NCBI RefSeq assembly: GCF_040786285.1
Contig: NZ_JBFMKQ010000003.1
Span: forward strand, 372,001 to 436,000
DNA: 64,000 nucleotides
Source of the DNA: Aquimarina sp040786285
GTDB lineage: Bacteria > Bacteroidota > Bacteroidia > Flavobacteriales > Flavobacteriaceae
Direction: 5' to 3'
Part shown: positions 35,577 to 42,616 of the stretch, in pieces
Layout: each line of letters starts with the position of its first letter
How positions within the stretch are numbered: position 1 is the stretch's first letter
Translations under genes and position numbers: made by a program
The notes under the pieces: model-generated
Database searches by the model: none
Seen by the model: only the letters and a program-made list of their open reading frames with translations
What the model was told of the DNA's origin: nothing

Positions 35577-36156
35577 ATCCATGCATTGTCTCTTTTTTAC
35601 CCAAATCTTTCATGATCTTTGCTTCATAAGTAAGTAAATCCTGCCACTTTTGATCTACTTCAGCACGATCTCCATATTGCCTTGCAAAACCAAGAAACAT
35701 TGTATAATGATTAGCTTCACTAACCATAAGGTCTTTATAAAATTTTGATAATTCCTGATCTTCTAATTCTTCTGATAACAATTTAAAACGCTCACAACTT
35801 CTGGCTTCAATTAAGGCAGCATATAGTAAACGATGCACCAACTGTGTTGTTCGACTTCCTCCTTTTGGGAAAAAAGTAACTAATTGAATCACATAGTCAT
35901 CTTTTCGATCTCTTCCCAATACCCAACCTCGTTCTATGATTTTATCATGTACCATTTTAAAATGACTCATTTCTTCTTTTACCAATTTGGTCATTTCTTG
36001 CACGAGTTCTGTATATTCCGGGAAACTCACAATTAGAGATATTGCAGTTGATGTAGCTTTTTGTTCGCAATATGCATGATCTGTTAGAATTTCTTCTATA
36101 TTTTTTTCTACAATATTAACCCATCTTGGGTCTGTTGGAAGTTTTAGGCCAAGCAT
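35575..36156 (-). CDS. miaE: tRNA-(ms2io6A)-hydroxylase MiaE, copy 1
   Basis: MiaE is a non-haem di-iron enzyme that hydroxylates the isopentenyl group of ms2i6A37 in tRNA. The 193-residue helical-bundle protein keeps the iron ligands in DHAYCEQKA, EEMSHFKMVH, IEARSCERF and SEANHYTMF. A paralogue is encoded at 53770-54354, and both begin MLGLKL and share long identical blocks. The gene stands alone on the minus strand. Confidence 0.92.
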   Translation of the reverse strand: MLGLKLPTDPRWVNIVEKNIEEILTDHAYCEQKATSTAISLIVSFPEYTELVQEMTKLVKEEMSHFKMVHDKIIERGWVLGRDRKDDYVIQLVTFFPKGGSRTTQLVHRLLYAALIEARSCERFKLLSEELEDQELSKFYKDLMVSEANHYTMFLGFARQYGDRAEVDQKWQDLLTYEAKIMKDLGKKETMHG

Positions 36157-36332
36157 TATAATTCTTTATTTAGTTATTCTATAAAGTACAAAATTAGGTA
36201 AAACTAATGGTATCTAAAGTTAATCTAGGCTTTTAAATAGTAATAAATTACAACACCAGTTTTATTACAATGAGATCATAAGTGTAAGTTTTTTTTAATT
36301 GAGACGACAACAACTTCGAGAAAAATATAATT

Positions 36333-36470
36333 ATGATCGAAATACTAGATTACTTAACAGGAAGAGGCGGAATGTTAATATTAGGCCTGTTTGTAATTCT
36401 TGTAGTTTTATATAATAAAATTAAAACCAGAAATTACTTTAGGAATTCCTCTAGGAAAAGAAAAAATTAA
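36333..36470 (+). CDS. 45-residue single-pass membrane peptide (candidate small gene)
   Basis: An ATG at 36333 opens a 45-codon frame with one hydrophobic helix (about 13-27, GMLILGLFVILVVLY) and a strongly basic C-terminal tail ending SSRKRKN. It is the only reading frame I can support in the 350-base gap between miaE and the end of dnaX. The topology looks like that of real small membrane proteins. There is no homologue I recognise, and a chance frame is possible. Confidence 0.45.
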   Translation: MIEILDYLTGRGGMLILGLFVILVVLYNKIKTRNYFRNSSRKRKN

Positions 36471-36506
36471 ACGCAATTTATACTCGTTGGAATTGATGAG
36501 TTTGCT

Positions 36507-38285
36507 TTATATATCTAAATCAAAAGAAGATCGCAATTTGTCAATTAGCGGATTTTTCTCTCGTAGTTTTTCGTATTTATCCTGTGGTGTAAAAGCATAT
36601 TTTTTAGAGGCTTCTTCGTTAACTGTAATTACCAGTTCTACACTATAATTATTCAATTTTTTGTATAAGAATTGAAATAGACCCGGAAGCGCATTTTCGA
36701 GATCAACCTTCATTGATTGATTAGGTAATTCTAATTGAATTTTATCATCTTTTACTACTGGGATATTCATGGCAAACATAGAACCGATGATTCGTTCCCC
36801 TTTTTTATCCTGCATTTTACCATATTCAATCCAGGCGGCTTGCATGACAGATTCCTCGAAAGCTTCAGTAGGAAGGTTTTTTGGGTCAACAACATTATCC
36901 ACCTTTTTTTCTTGGTGTTCTTTCTTCTTTCGAATACTACTAAGTGATAAGCCTGATGTTTTGCGATCTCGCTGAACAGAAATTTGTTTTTTCTCTGTAA
37001 TTATCGGAGTGTCAACACTCAAAACTTCTTGTTCTTCAGCAGTGCTGTTCTCCTCGATTTCTACAGTACTAATTTCAGATTTATCTTCAACGGTTTTAGT
37101 TTGATGCTGAACCTCAATTTTTTCCTCTGCCTTTTCTTTGACTTCTTTTGAAATCTTGACAGCTTTAATGCCTTTTTCTTTAAAATAAGAAGGCGGAATT
37201 ATATAGGGTTGGTCATTTTTTTTTTCTCCATCCAGTAGGATAGAGGCAAGCTGCATTAGGCAAAGCTCCACTAACAGTCTTTGGTTTCGACTGGTTTTGT
37301 ATTTGAGATCACTGTCGTTAGCAAGCTCTATGCCCTTAATAAGAAAATCATGAGGAGCTTTCTGTGATTGTTCTAAGTATTTAGTTTTGGTTTGATCACC
37401 TACTTCTAGAAGATTTATGGTAGCAGGGTTTTTGCAAACGAGCAAATCTCTAAAATGCGAAGCTAAACCTGCTATAAAATGATGGCCATCAAATCCATGC
37501 GCTAAAATCTCGTTAAATTCTAAAAGTAGTTGTGGGATATTATTTTCTAAAATTAAATCGGTAGTTTTAAAATACGTCTCATAATCCAGAACATTCAAAT
37601 TTTCTGTAACTGCTTGTCGGGTAAGATTTTTACCACTAAAGCTTACGACTCTATCAAAAATAGATAGGGCGTCGCGCATAGCTCCATCTGCTTTTTGCGC
37701 TATAATTTGCAAAGCATCCTCATCTGCAGTGATACCTTCTTGAACAGCTACTTGCATTAGATGATTTTTTGCATCGGTAACTGTAATTCTTTTAAAATCA
37801 AATATTTGACACCTGGATAAGATGGTAGGAATGATTTTATGTTTTTCGGTAGTCGCTAATATAAAGATGGCATGCTTAGGAGGTTCTTCTAATGTTTTTA
37901 AGAACGCATTAAAAGCAGCTTGTGAGAGCATATGCACCTCATCTATGATGTATACCTTGTATTTTCCAACCTGCGGTGGAATACGTACTTGATCAATAAG
38001 ATTACGTATATCATCAACAGAGTTATTTGAAGCGGCATCAAGCTCAAAAATATTGAATGCAAAATCTTCATCGGGATGCTCATTACCATCCTGATTTATG
38101 GTTTTGGCCAAAATTCTTGCACACGATGTTTTACCAACTCCTCGAGGCCCAGTAAAAAGAAGGGCTTGTGCTAAATGATTATTGTCTATAGCATTAAGCA
38201 GCGTATTGGTAATAGCCTGTTGCCCCACAACATCCTTAAATGCTTGAGGTCGGTATTTACGCGCAGATACTATAAAATGTTCCAT
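36507..38285 (-). CDS. dnaX: DNA polymerase III subunit gamma/tau
   Basis: DnaX is the clamp-loader ATPase. I chose the ATG at 38285 (MEHFIVSARKYRP), not an upstream TTG, because it gives the family N-terminus; the protein has 592 residues. Walker A is GPRGVGKTS (about 41-49), the DExH-type Walker B is IDEVHMLSQ, and the sensor region has CQIFDFKR. The zinc module usually found after Walker A (four Cys) is missing: the sequence runs directly through NQDGNEHPDEDFAFNIF. A variable charged linker and a C-terminal tau-like domain follow. Confidence 0.94.
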   Translation of the reverse strand: MEHFIVSARKYRPQAFKDVVGQQAITNTLLNAIDNNHLAQALLFTGPRGVGKTSCARILAKTINQDGNEHPDEDFAFNIFELDAASNNSVDDIRNLIDQVRIPPQVGKYKVYIIDEVHMLSQAAFNAFLKTLEEPPKHAIFILATTEKHKIIPTILSRCQIFDFKRITVTDAKNHLMQVAVQEGITADEDALQIIAQKADGAMRDALSIFDRVVSFSGKNLTRQAVTENLNVLDYETYFKTTDLILENNIPQLLLEFNEILAHGFDGHHFIAGLASHFRDLLVCKNPATINLLEVGDQTKTKYLEQSQKAPHDFLIKGIELANDSDLKYKTSRNQRLLVELCLMQLASILLDGEKKNDQPYIIPPSYFKEKGIKAVKISKEVKEKAEEKIEVQHQTKTVEDKSEISTVEIEENSTAEEQEVLSVDTPIITEKKQISVQRDRKTSGLSLSSIRKKKEHQEKKVDNVVDPKNLPTEAFEESVMQAAWIEYGKMQDKKGERIIGSMFAMNIPVVKDDKIQLELPNQSMKVDLENALPGLFQFLYKKLNNYSVELVITVNEEASKKYAFTPQDKYEKLREKNPLIDKLRSSFDLDI

Positions 38286-38401
38286 TGCTACAAAGTTAAA
38301 AATTGCAGCCAAAAAGCGAATTCTATCAGGTGGTTTTTATGCTGTAGTTATTAACAATGTGGATTATTAATTCTAGTTGTTAGCTTCTTTCAATTAGACC
38401 T

Positions 38402-38493
38402 TAAAGTCCCTTCTCCTTGGGGAGAAGGTTAGGATGAGGGGATTTTTACATTAAAACCCTCGCCTTAATCCTCTCCCAGAGGGAGAAGAAACT
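38402..38493. repeat. Inverted pair of REP-like units (REPIN-like)
   Basis: Two related units face each other. The first (38405-38446) has the hairpin CTTCTCC/GGAGAAG followed by GTTAGGATGAGGGG. The second (38453-38493) is the complementary form with CCCTCGCCTTAATC and the hairpin CTCTCCC/GGGAGA. Single units occur in the his operon at 8998 and 11418. The pair lies between dnaX and rnpB and may form one long hairpin. No transposase is nearby. Confidence 0.7.
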
Positions 38494-38568
38494 AATAATT
38501 TGATAAATAAAGAATAACTAACTACTAGAATTAGTAATATAAAACCTTAAAAGGTATACTTATTATCC

Positions 38569-38576
38569 TATTTTTG
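38569..38576 (+). promoter_or_regulatory. -7 box of the rnpB promoter
   Basis: TATTTTTG matches TAnnTTTG and ends 4-5 bases before the first base of the RNase P RNA P1 helix, the expected distance. Confidence 0.7.
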
Positions 38577-38579
38577 CAC

Positions 38580-38880
38580 AAAGCAGATCACTTTATCGCG
38601 GCCTTAGGGTCGAGGAAAGTCCGGACACCGCAGCACAGCATAGCGGGTAACGCCCGTCCGTCGTGAGACGAGGACAAGTGCAACAGAAAGTATGTACAGG
38701 TAATGCTGTAGTGAAACCAGGTAAACTCTATGCGGTGCAACGCCACGTAAACCAGCTTTTGAGGGTTGTGCGCCCAATGTTGGAGGGTAGGCGGTTAGAA
38801 TCAGTGAGTAATTACTGGTCTAGATAAATGATAAGGGCCCATTTATGGGAACAGAATCCGGCTTATGATCTGCTTTTTTT
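38580..38880 (+). ncRNA. rnpB: RNase P RNA (bacterial type A)
   Basis: The RNA component of RNase P cleaves 5' leaders from pre-tRNA. The P1 helix is AAGCAGATCA (38581-38590) paired with TGATCTGCTT (38866-38875). The conserved core segments GAGGAAAGTCCGGAC near the 5' end, ACAGAAAGTA, GTGAAACCAGGTAAAC, and ATAAGGGCC with ACAGAATCCGGCTTA near the 3' end are all present. The T tract after P1 provides termination. Length is about 300 bases. The ends are set from the helix and may be off by a few bases. Confidence 0.96.
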
Positions 38881-38934
38881 TTAATAAATTTTTTAGGCAT
38901 GTTATTTGATAAGTTTTTCGAATAAAAACTGACC

Positions 38935-39354
38935 ATGAAAATAAAAGCTACTTTAATTTTATTATTATCATTTTCTTTCGTTTCTTCTCAAGAAGAAATA
39001 CCAAATAAGCAAGAATTAATAGGAGATTGGATATTGACAATTAAAATTGAAGAGTATACTGCAAAAGTTAGAGAATATATTTTGATTGAAGATTTTCAAA
39101 CTGACAATTATAATGAGAAAATTTATATTGAAAAAAATAGAATAGCTAAAATCTATAATACTAAGGGAATTAGATGTGGAAATGATCATAGGATTTCATA
39201 TAATAAATCATTTAAGTATAGTAAAATTTCTTGGAAATACGATGAGAAAGACGGGATCTTAGAAATATCTAGTAAAAGTGTAATAAATGGCTATAAGAAG
39301 TTTTTAGTTAGAAAACTAGATTCTAGAAGGATTCTTTTGACCGGGCTTGAATGA
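38935..39354 (+). CDS. Small secreted protein, lipocalin-like in outline
   Basis: This 139-residue protein has a signal peptide (about 1-19, cleavage near SFVSSQEE) and a predicted all-beta body. The start of the mature part, KQELIGDWILTIKI, resembles the opening strand of lipocalin-like domains, but the match is only in general shape. Two cysteines are not paired in an obvious way. I do not recognise the family. The gene lies alone between rnpB and bshA. Confidence 0.65.
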   Translation: MKIKATLILLLSFSFVSSQEEIPNKQELIGDWILTIKIEEYTAKVREYILIEDFQTDNYNEKIYIEKNRIAKIYNTKGIRCGNDHRISYNKSFKYSKISWKYDEKDGILEISSKSVINGYKKFLVRKLDSRRILLTGLE

Positions 39355-39389
39355 TATTTTTAAAACTACTTTAACAACTGTCAATACCT

Positions 39390-39419
39390 ATTTTCTTGTA
39401 CCTTGTACCGCAAGAAAAT
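39390..39419. other. Hairpin just before bshA
   Basis: A 9-bp perfect inverted repeat (39390-39398 with 39411-39419) encloses 12 bases and contains the short tandem TTGTACC. It ends 7 bases before the bshA ATG. It could be the terminator of the preceding gene, since the arms are A/T-ended, or a translational control element. Confidence 0.5.
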
Positions 39420-39426
39420 TATCTAC

Positions 39427-40554
39427 ATGAAAATTGCGATAGTATGTTATCCTACCTTTGGTGGTAGTGGTGTAGTGGCCACAGAATTGGGTATTGCCTT
39501 GGCTAAATTGAATCACGAAGTTCATTTCATTACGTATAAGCAACCGGTACGTTTGGATCTTTTAAATCCAAACATTCATTTTCATGAGGTAAATGTTCCT
39601 ACCTATCCGCTTTTTCATTATCAACCCTATGAGTTGGCATTATCCAGTAAGCTAGTTGATACCATTAAAAAATATCAAATAGATGTACTTCATGTACATT
39701 ATGCTATTCCTCACGCGTATGCAGGATATATGGCAAAAAAGATGCTCGAAGAAGAGGGGATTTATGTACCAATGGTAACCACCTTGCATGGTACAGATAT
39801 TACCCTGGTCGGAAACCATCCTTTTTATAAACCTGCAGTTACATTTAGTATTAACAATAGTGATATTGTAACTTCTGTTTCTCAAAGTTTAAAAGAAGAT
39901 ACATTACGTTTGTTTGATATCAAAAAAGATATCCAGGTGGTTCCCAACTTTATCGATGTGAGTCATCAAAAAACTAGTTTTACAGATTGCCAGAGAGAGC
40001 TAATGGCCGAACCAGAAGAACGCATAGTAACGCATATCAGTAATTTTAGAGCTGTAAAACGAATTTCTGATATTGTGGATATATTTTATACGATTCAAAA
40101 AAAGATACCAGCAAAACTTCTTATGGTTGGCGAAGGCCCTGAGCGCAAACCCGCAGAACAAAAATGTAAAGAATTAGGAATTAAGGATAAAGTGATTTTC
40201 TTCGGAAACAGTAATGAAATTGATAAAATACTGTGTTTTTCGGATTTGTTTTTACTTCCTTCGGAAAGAGAAAGTTTTGGATTGGCTGCGTTAGAGGCGA
40301 TGGTGAATAAAGTTCCTGTGATATCCAGTAATGCAGGTGGTATTCCTGAAGTTAATAATCACGGGGTTTCTGGATACTTAAGTGATGTAGGTGATGTAAA
40401 AGAAATGTCTGAAAACGCAATCAAGATCCTTGAAGATGATGCAACCTTAGAAATATTTAAGCAAAGGGCTTTTTCTGAAGCATTAAAATTTGATGTAAAT
40501 GAAATCGTTCCTAAGTATATTGCATTATACGAAAGCGCATTAGCAATATCTTAG
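39427..40554 (+). CDS. bshA: N-acetyl-alpha-D-glucosaminyl L-malate synthase BshA
   Basis: BshA is a GT4 glycosyltransferase that makes GlcNAc-malate from UDP-GlcNAc and malate, the first step of bacillithiol synthesis. I chose the ATG at 39427 (MKIAIVCYPTFGGSGVVATELG), which matches BshA proteins; an in-frame TTG lies 24 bases upstream. The 375 residues carry the GT4 nucleotide-sugar motif SERESFGLAALEAM (about 282-295) and the phosphate loop GGSGVVATE. Bacillithiol is the usual low-molecular-weight thiol in Flavobacteriia. Confidence 0.93.
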   Translation: MKIAIVCYPTFGGSGVVATELGIALAKLNHEVHFITYKQPVRLDLLNPNIHFHEVNVPTYPLFHYQPYELALSSKLVDTIKKYQIDVLHVHYAIPHAYAGYMAKKMLEEEGIYVPMVTTLHGTDITLVGNHPFYKPAVTFSINNSDIVTSVSQSLKEDTLRLFDIKKDIQVVPNFIDVSHQKTSFTDCQRELMAEPEERIVTHISNFRAVKRISDIVDIFYTIQKKIPAKLLMVGEGPERKPAEQKCKELGIKDKVIFFGNSNEIDKILCFSDLFLLPSERESFGLAALEAMVNKVPVISSNAGGIPEVNNHGVSGYLSDVGDVKEMSENAIKILEDDATLEIFKQRAFSEALKFDVNEIVPKYIALYESALAIS

Positions 40555-40584
40555 GAACGATTCTATATAAATTATAATAGGTTG

Positions 40585-41073
40585 TTAGAATTGGTAACGA
40601 ATACCCAGACCGATGTCTAAATCTAGACCATCGTTAAAGTCTCCAAAACCAATTTCTGGTCGTATATCTAATGAAATAAGTATCGGAGCATCAAAATTAT
40701 ATTCGATTCCAATATCACCAGCAAGAAAGAAGTAACTATCACTACCACTGTTTCCAAAAAAACGATCGTCATAGTCTACAAAACCAACTCCACCACCTGG
40801 GCCTACGTACCAGTTAAATCCTTTATCAAGATTAAAAACCCATTGATAAAGTGCAGCTATTTTTATAGCAGTAGCAGCATCAAAATCTCTCCATCCTAAA
40901 TCAAATTCTAATCGGTTATTTCCACTTAACCCTCTTTGGTAAGAAACTTCAGCTCCAAATCCATCATTATCGCCAATTCTGATTCCCAGGGCATTTTTGG
41001 AAACCTCTTGTGCTTGGATCGTACTTAGTGTACTTAATAAGAAAGCTGCAATAATCAAAATACGTTTTGTCAT
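40585..41073 (-). CDS. Outer-membrane beta-barrel protein
   Basis: This 162-residue protein has a signal peptide (about 1-21, cleavage near IQAQEVS) and a barrel of alternating hydrophobic and polar strands. It has many Asp/Gly turns and ends in a terminal aromatic strand (LGIRYQF). LGIRIGDNDGFGAEVSYQRG near the N-terminus is typical of small outer-membrane proteins of the phylum. It converges with bshA. The function is unknown. Confidence 0.8.
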   Translation of the reverse strand: MTKRILIIAAFLLSTLSTIQAQEVSKNALGIRIGDNDGFGAEVSYQRGLSGNNRLEFDLGWRDFDAATAIKIAALYQWVFNLDKGFNWYVGPGGGVGFVDYDDRFFGNSGSDSYFFLAGDIGIEYNFDAPILISLDIRPEIGFGDFNDGLDLDIGLGIRYQF

Positions 41074-41166
41074 AGTAAAATAGGTTTTTATTTAGTTCCC
41101 GAATATAACGTCACAATTGTTCTGATCTGTAAGTAAAATTCTTAAATTTTTGTTAATTTCGATTAA

Positions 41167-41979
41167 CTACCTATCTTGAAGTACCATATCTGTACTTTCA
41201 AAAATCTTATCTGCAGAACCTGCAATGAAGCCAGAATAAAGGTTTCCATCGGTATTTGGATAGCGAAAAGCAAACTCATAATAGCATGAAGTTACTTCTT
41301 TAGAACCTTCTTCAAATTCAACCTCTACAACATCGGCAAGAATACTAGATTGTTCTAAAAGTAAAGAAGAAGAACCTTTTATTTCCCCTCCAGAGGAATT
41401 CATGGTATACCCTTTGGCCTTTAAAAATTCATTGACTTCAGATAAACTTTCAAAAGTGTTTAACTTGTTAACATCTATGGTAAAATGATTAGAACAAAAG
41501 CCGTTAACATACATCCACGCTGCATATTCAGATACATCAAGAAGTGTATTGTAGGTTTCAATAGAAGGTGTGCGCCAAACTCTTCCTTTTAAAATCAAAT
41601 CTTCTTGTTCGTATATATCTTGATCCACTTGATTTAGGATTTCATCAATAATTTCTCTTAGCTCAGCAGAAAGCTCTTCTAATAGTAATTGACTAATGAA
41701 AATCTTCGGAGCATTAGGGTCACTCTTGTGTTCAAAATGTCTGGCAAATAATTTCTTGGTCTTAAAATGATATTCACCTTTAGGTTCATAGCCCATTGCA
41801 ATAAAAGGTTGGGCAAGTACCTCTATATGTACTCTGGGATCATTAAAAGTGCGTATGGCTATATGATCATTAAAAACCGTATTACCTTCTGCTTCTAATA
41901 AAGATTTTATCTTTTCTGCAGAAGGGGTTTTTGTGGTATATTGATTCCATAGTTCATTAAAAAAATAAGTAGAATTCAT
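41167..41979 (-). CDS. DUF1338 protein, 2-oxoadipate dioxygenase/decarboxylase (HglS-like)
   Basis: The 270-residue protein belongs to the DUF1338 family by its N-terminal HIAIRTFNDPRVHIEVLAQPF, YHFKTKKLFARHFEH, and later FCSNHFTIDVNKL, which supply the metal-ligand histidines. In Pseudomonas putida HglS of this family converts 2-oxoadipate into D-2-hydroxyglutarate during lysine breakdown, using Fe(II) and oxygen. Divergent from it are an Lrp regulator and a dehydrogenase of the YdiJ type that could oxidise that product. The family is clear; the substrate is inferred from context. Confidence 0.85.
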   Translation of the reverse strand: MNSTYFFNELWNQYTTKTPSAEKIKSLLEAEGNTVFNDHIAIRTFNDPRVHIEVLAQPFIAMGYEPKGEYHFKTKKLFARHFEHKSDPNAPKIFISQLLLEELSAELREIIDEILNQVDQDIYEQEDLILKGRVWRTPSIETYNTLLDVSEYAAWMYVNGFCSNHFTIDVNKLNTFESLSEVNEFLKAKGYTMNSSGGEIKGSSSLLLEQSSILADVVEVEFEEGSKEVTSCYYEFAFRYPNTDGNLYSGFIAGSADKIFESTDMVLQDR

Positions 41980-42001
41980 CTTATTATGTTTTTATTTGAT
42001 G

Positions 42002-42009
42002 CAAAAATA
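42002..42009 (-). promoter_or_regulatory. -7 box of the DUF1338 gene promoter
   Basis: Read on the minus strand the sequence is TATTTTTG, an exact TAnnTTTG match, 23 bases upstream of the ATG at 41979. No good -33 box is seen, which would suit a promoter that needs an activator such as the neighbouring Lrp protein. Confidence 0.55.
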
Positions 42010-42114
42010 TTAGTTTTGGTTATTATTTAGATGATTTAAGTTAGTTTTGGCTATATATTAATGATTTATATGTCAATTTGGTATAGAGCAAAATTCTTAT
42101 TGTCATATTGACCA
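42010..42114. promoter_or_regulatory. Phased direct repeats, likely Lrp-family operator array
   Basis: Four related units start at 42010, 42041, 42071 and 42101, a period of 30-31 bases. The first two share TTAGTTTTGG, then TAT and ATGATTTA. The third and fourth share TGTCA(a/t)(T/A)TTG. The last also contains the palindrome GTCA-TAT-TGAC. Spacing of three helical turns suits wrapping by an Lrp/AsnC oligomer between the divergent HglS-like gene and lrp. Confidence 0.55.
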
Positions 42115-42139
42115 CTTACTATTTAATTTTTTGATTGTT

Positions 42140-42616
42140 ATGAACCATTTTGATTATGTTGACCAACAGATTTTGTTGCAAATTCGTGAAGATGCAAGAA
42201 AACCATTCTCTCAAATTGCAGATGATTTAAAAATTTCGAACTCCTTAGTGCATCAACGGATTAAAAAATTGAAGCAACGAGGAGTTATTAAAAAAGCAGA
42301 GTTTGTTATAGATGAAAAGCAATTAGGGTATAGAACCAAATCTTATGTGGGCATTCGCCTTAGAGAAGCTAGATATGCAGAACAAGTGGTAGAAGGTTTA
42401 AAAAAAATCCCTGAAATATTAGAATGCAATTATGTTTCGGGTAATTATGCCATTTTCATTCTTATTTTTGCAATCGACAACCAACATTTACGAAGGATTT
42501 TGTATGAACAAGTGCATCAAATTGATGGCGTTGCCGGAACCGATAGTTTTATCTGTTTTGATACTAATTTTAAAAAACCGGTTTCTTTGGATTCTATAAC
42601 GAAGAAAAATATATGA
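42140..42616 (+). CDS. Lrp/AsnC family transcriptional regulator
   Basis: This 158-residue regulator has an N-terminal winged helix (about 4-60, with DYVDQQILLQIREDARKPFSQIADDL and ISNSLVHQRIKKLKQRGVIKKA) and a C-terminal RAM domain (about 66-145). I chose the ATG at 42140 over a TTG three codons upstream. The gene overlaps the FAD/Fe-S dehydrogenase start by 4 bases (ATGA-type), so the two are coupled. Lrp proteins usually sense amino acids; lysine or a product of it would fit this context. Confidence 0.92.
   Translation: MNHFDYVDQQILLQIREDARKPFSQIADDLKISNSLVHQRIKKLKQRGVIKKAEFVIDEKQLGYRTKSYVGIRLREARYAEQVVEGLKKIPEILECNYVSGNYAIFILIFAIDNQHLRRILYEQVHQIDGVAGTDSFICFDTNFKKPVSLDSITKKNI

Noticed and set aside
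38402..38493. Terminator of dnaX or a CRISPR fragment
   Set aside because: It lies upstream of dnaX, not downstream, has only two units in opposite orientation, and lacks spacers. A REP pair fits better.
42131..42139. TTG start for the Lrp gene
   Set aside because: The ATG three codons later gives the usual Lrp N-terminus and is preferred in this genome.
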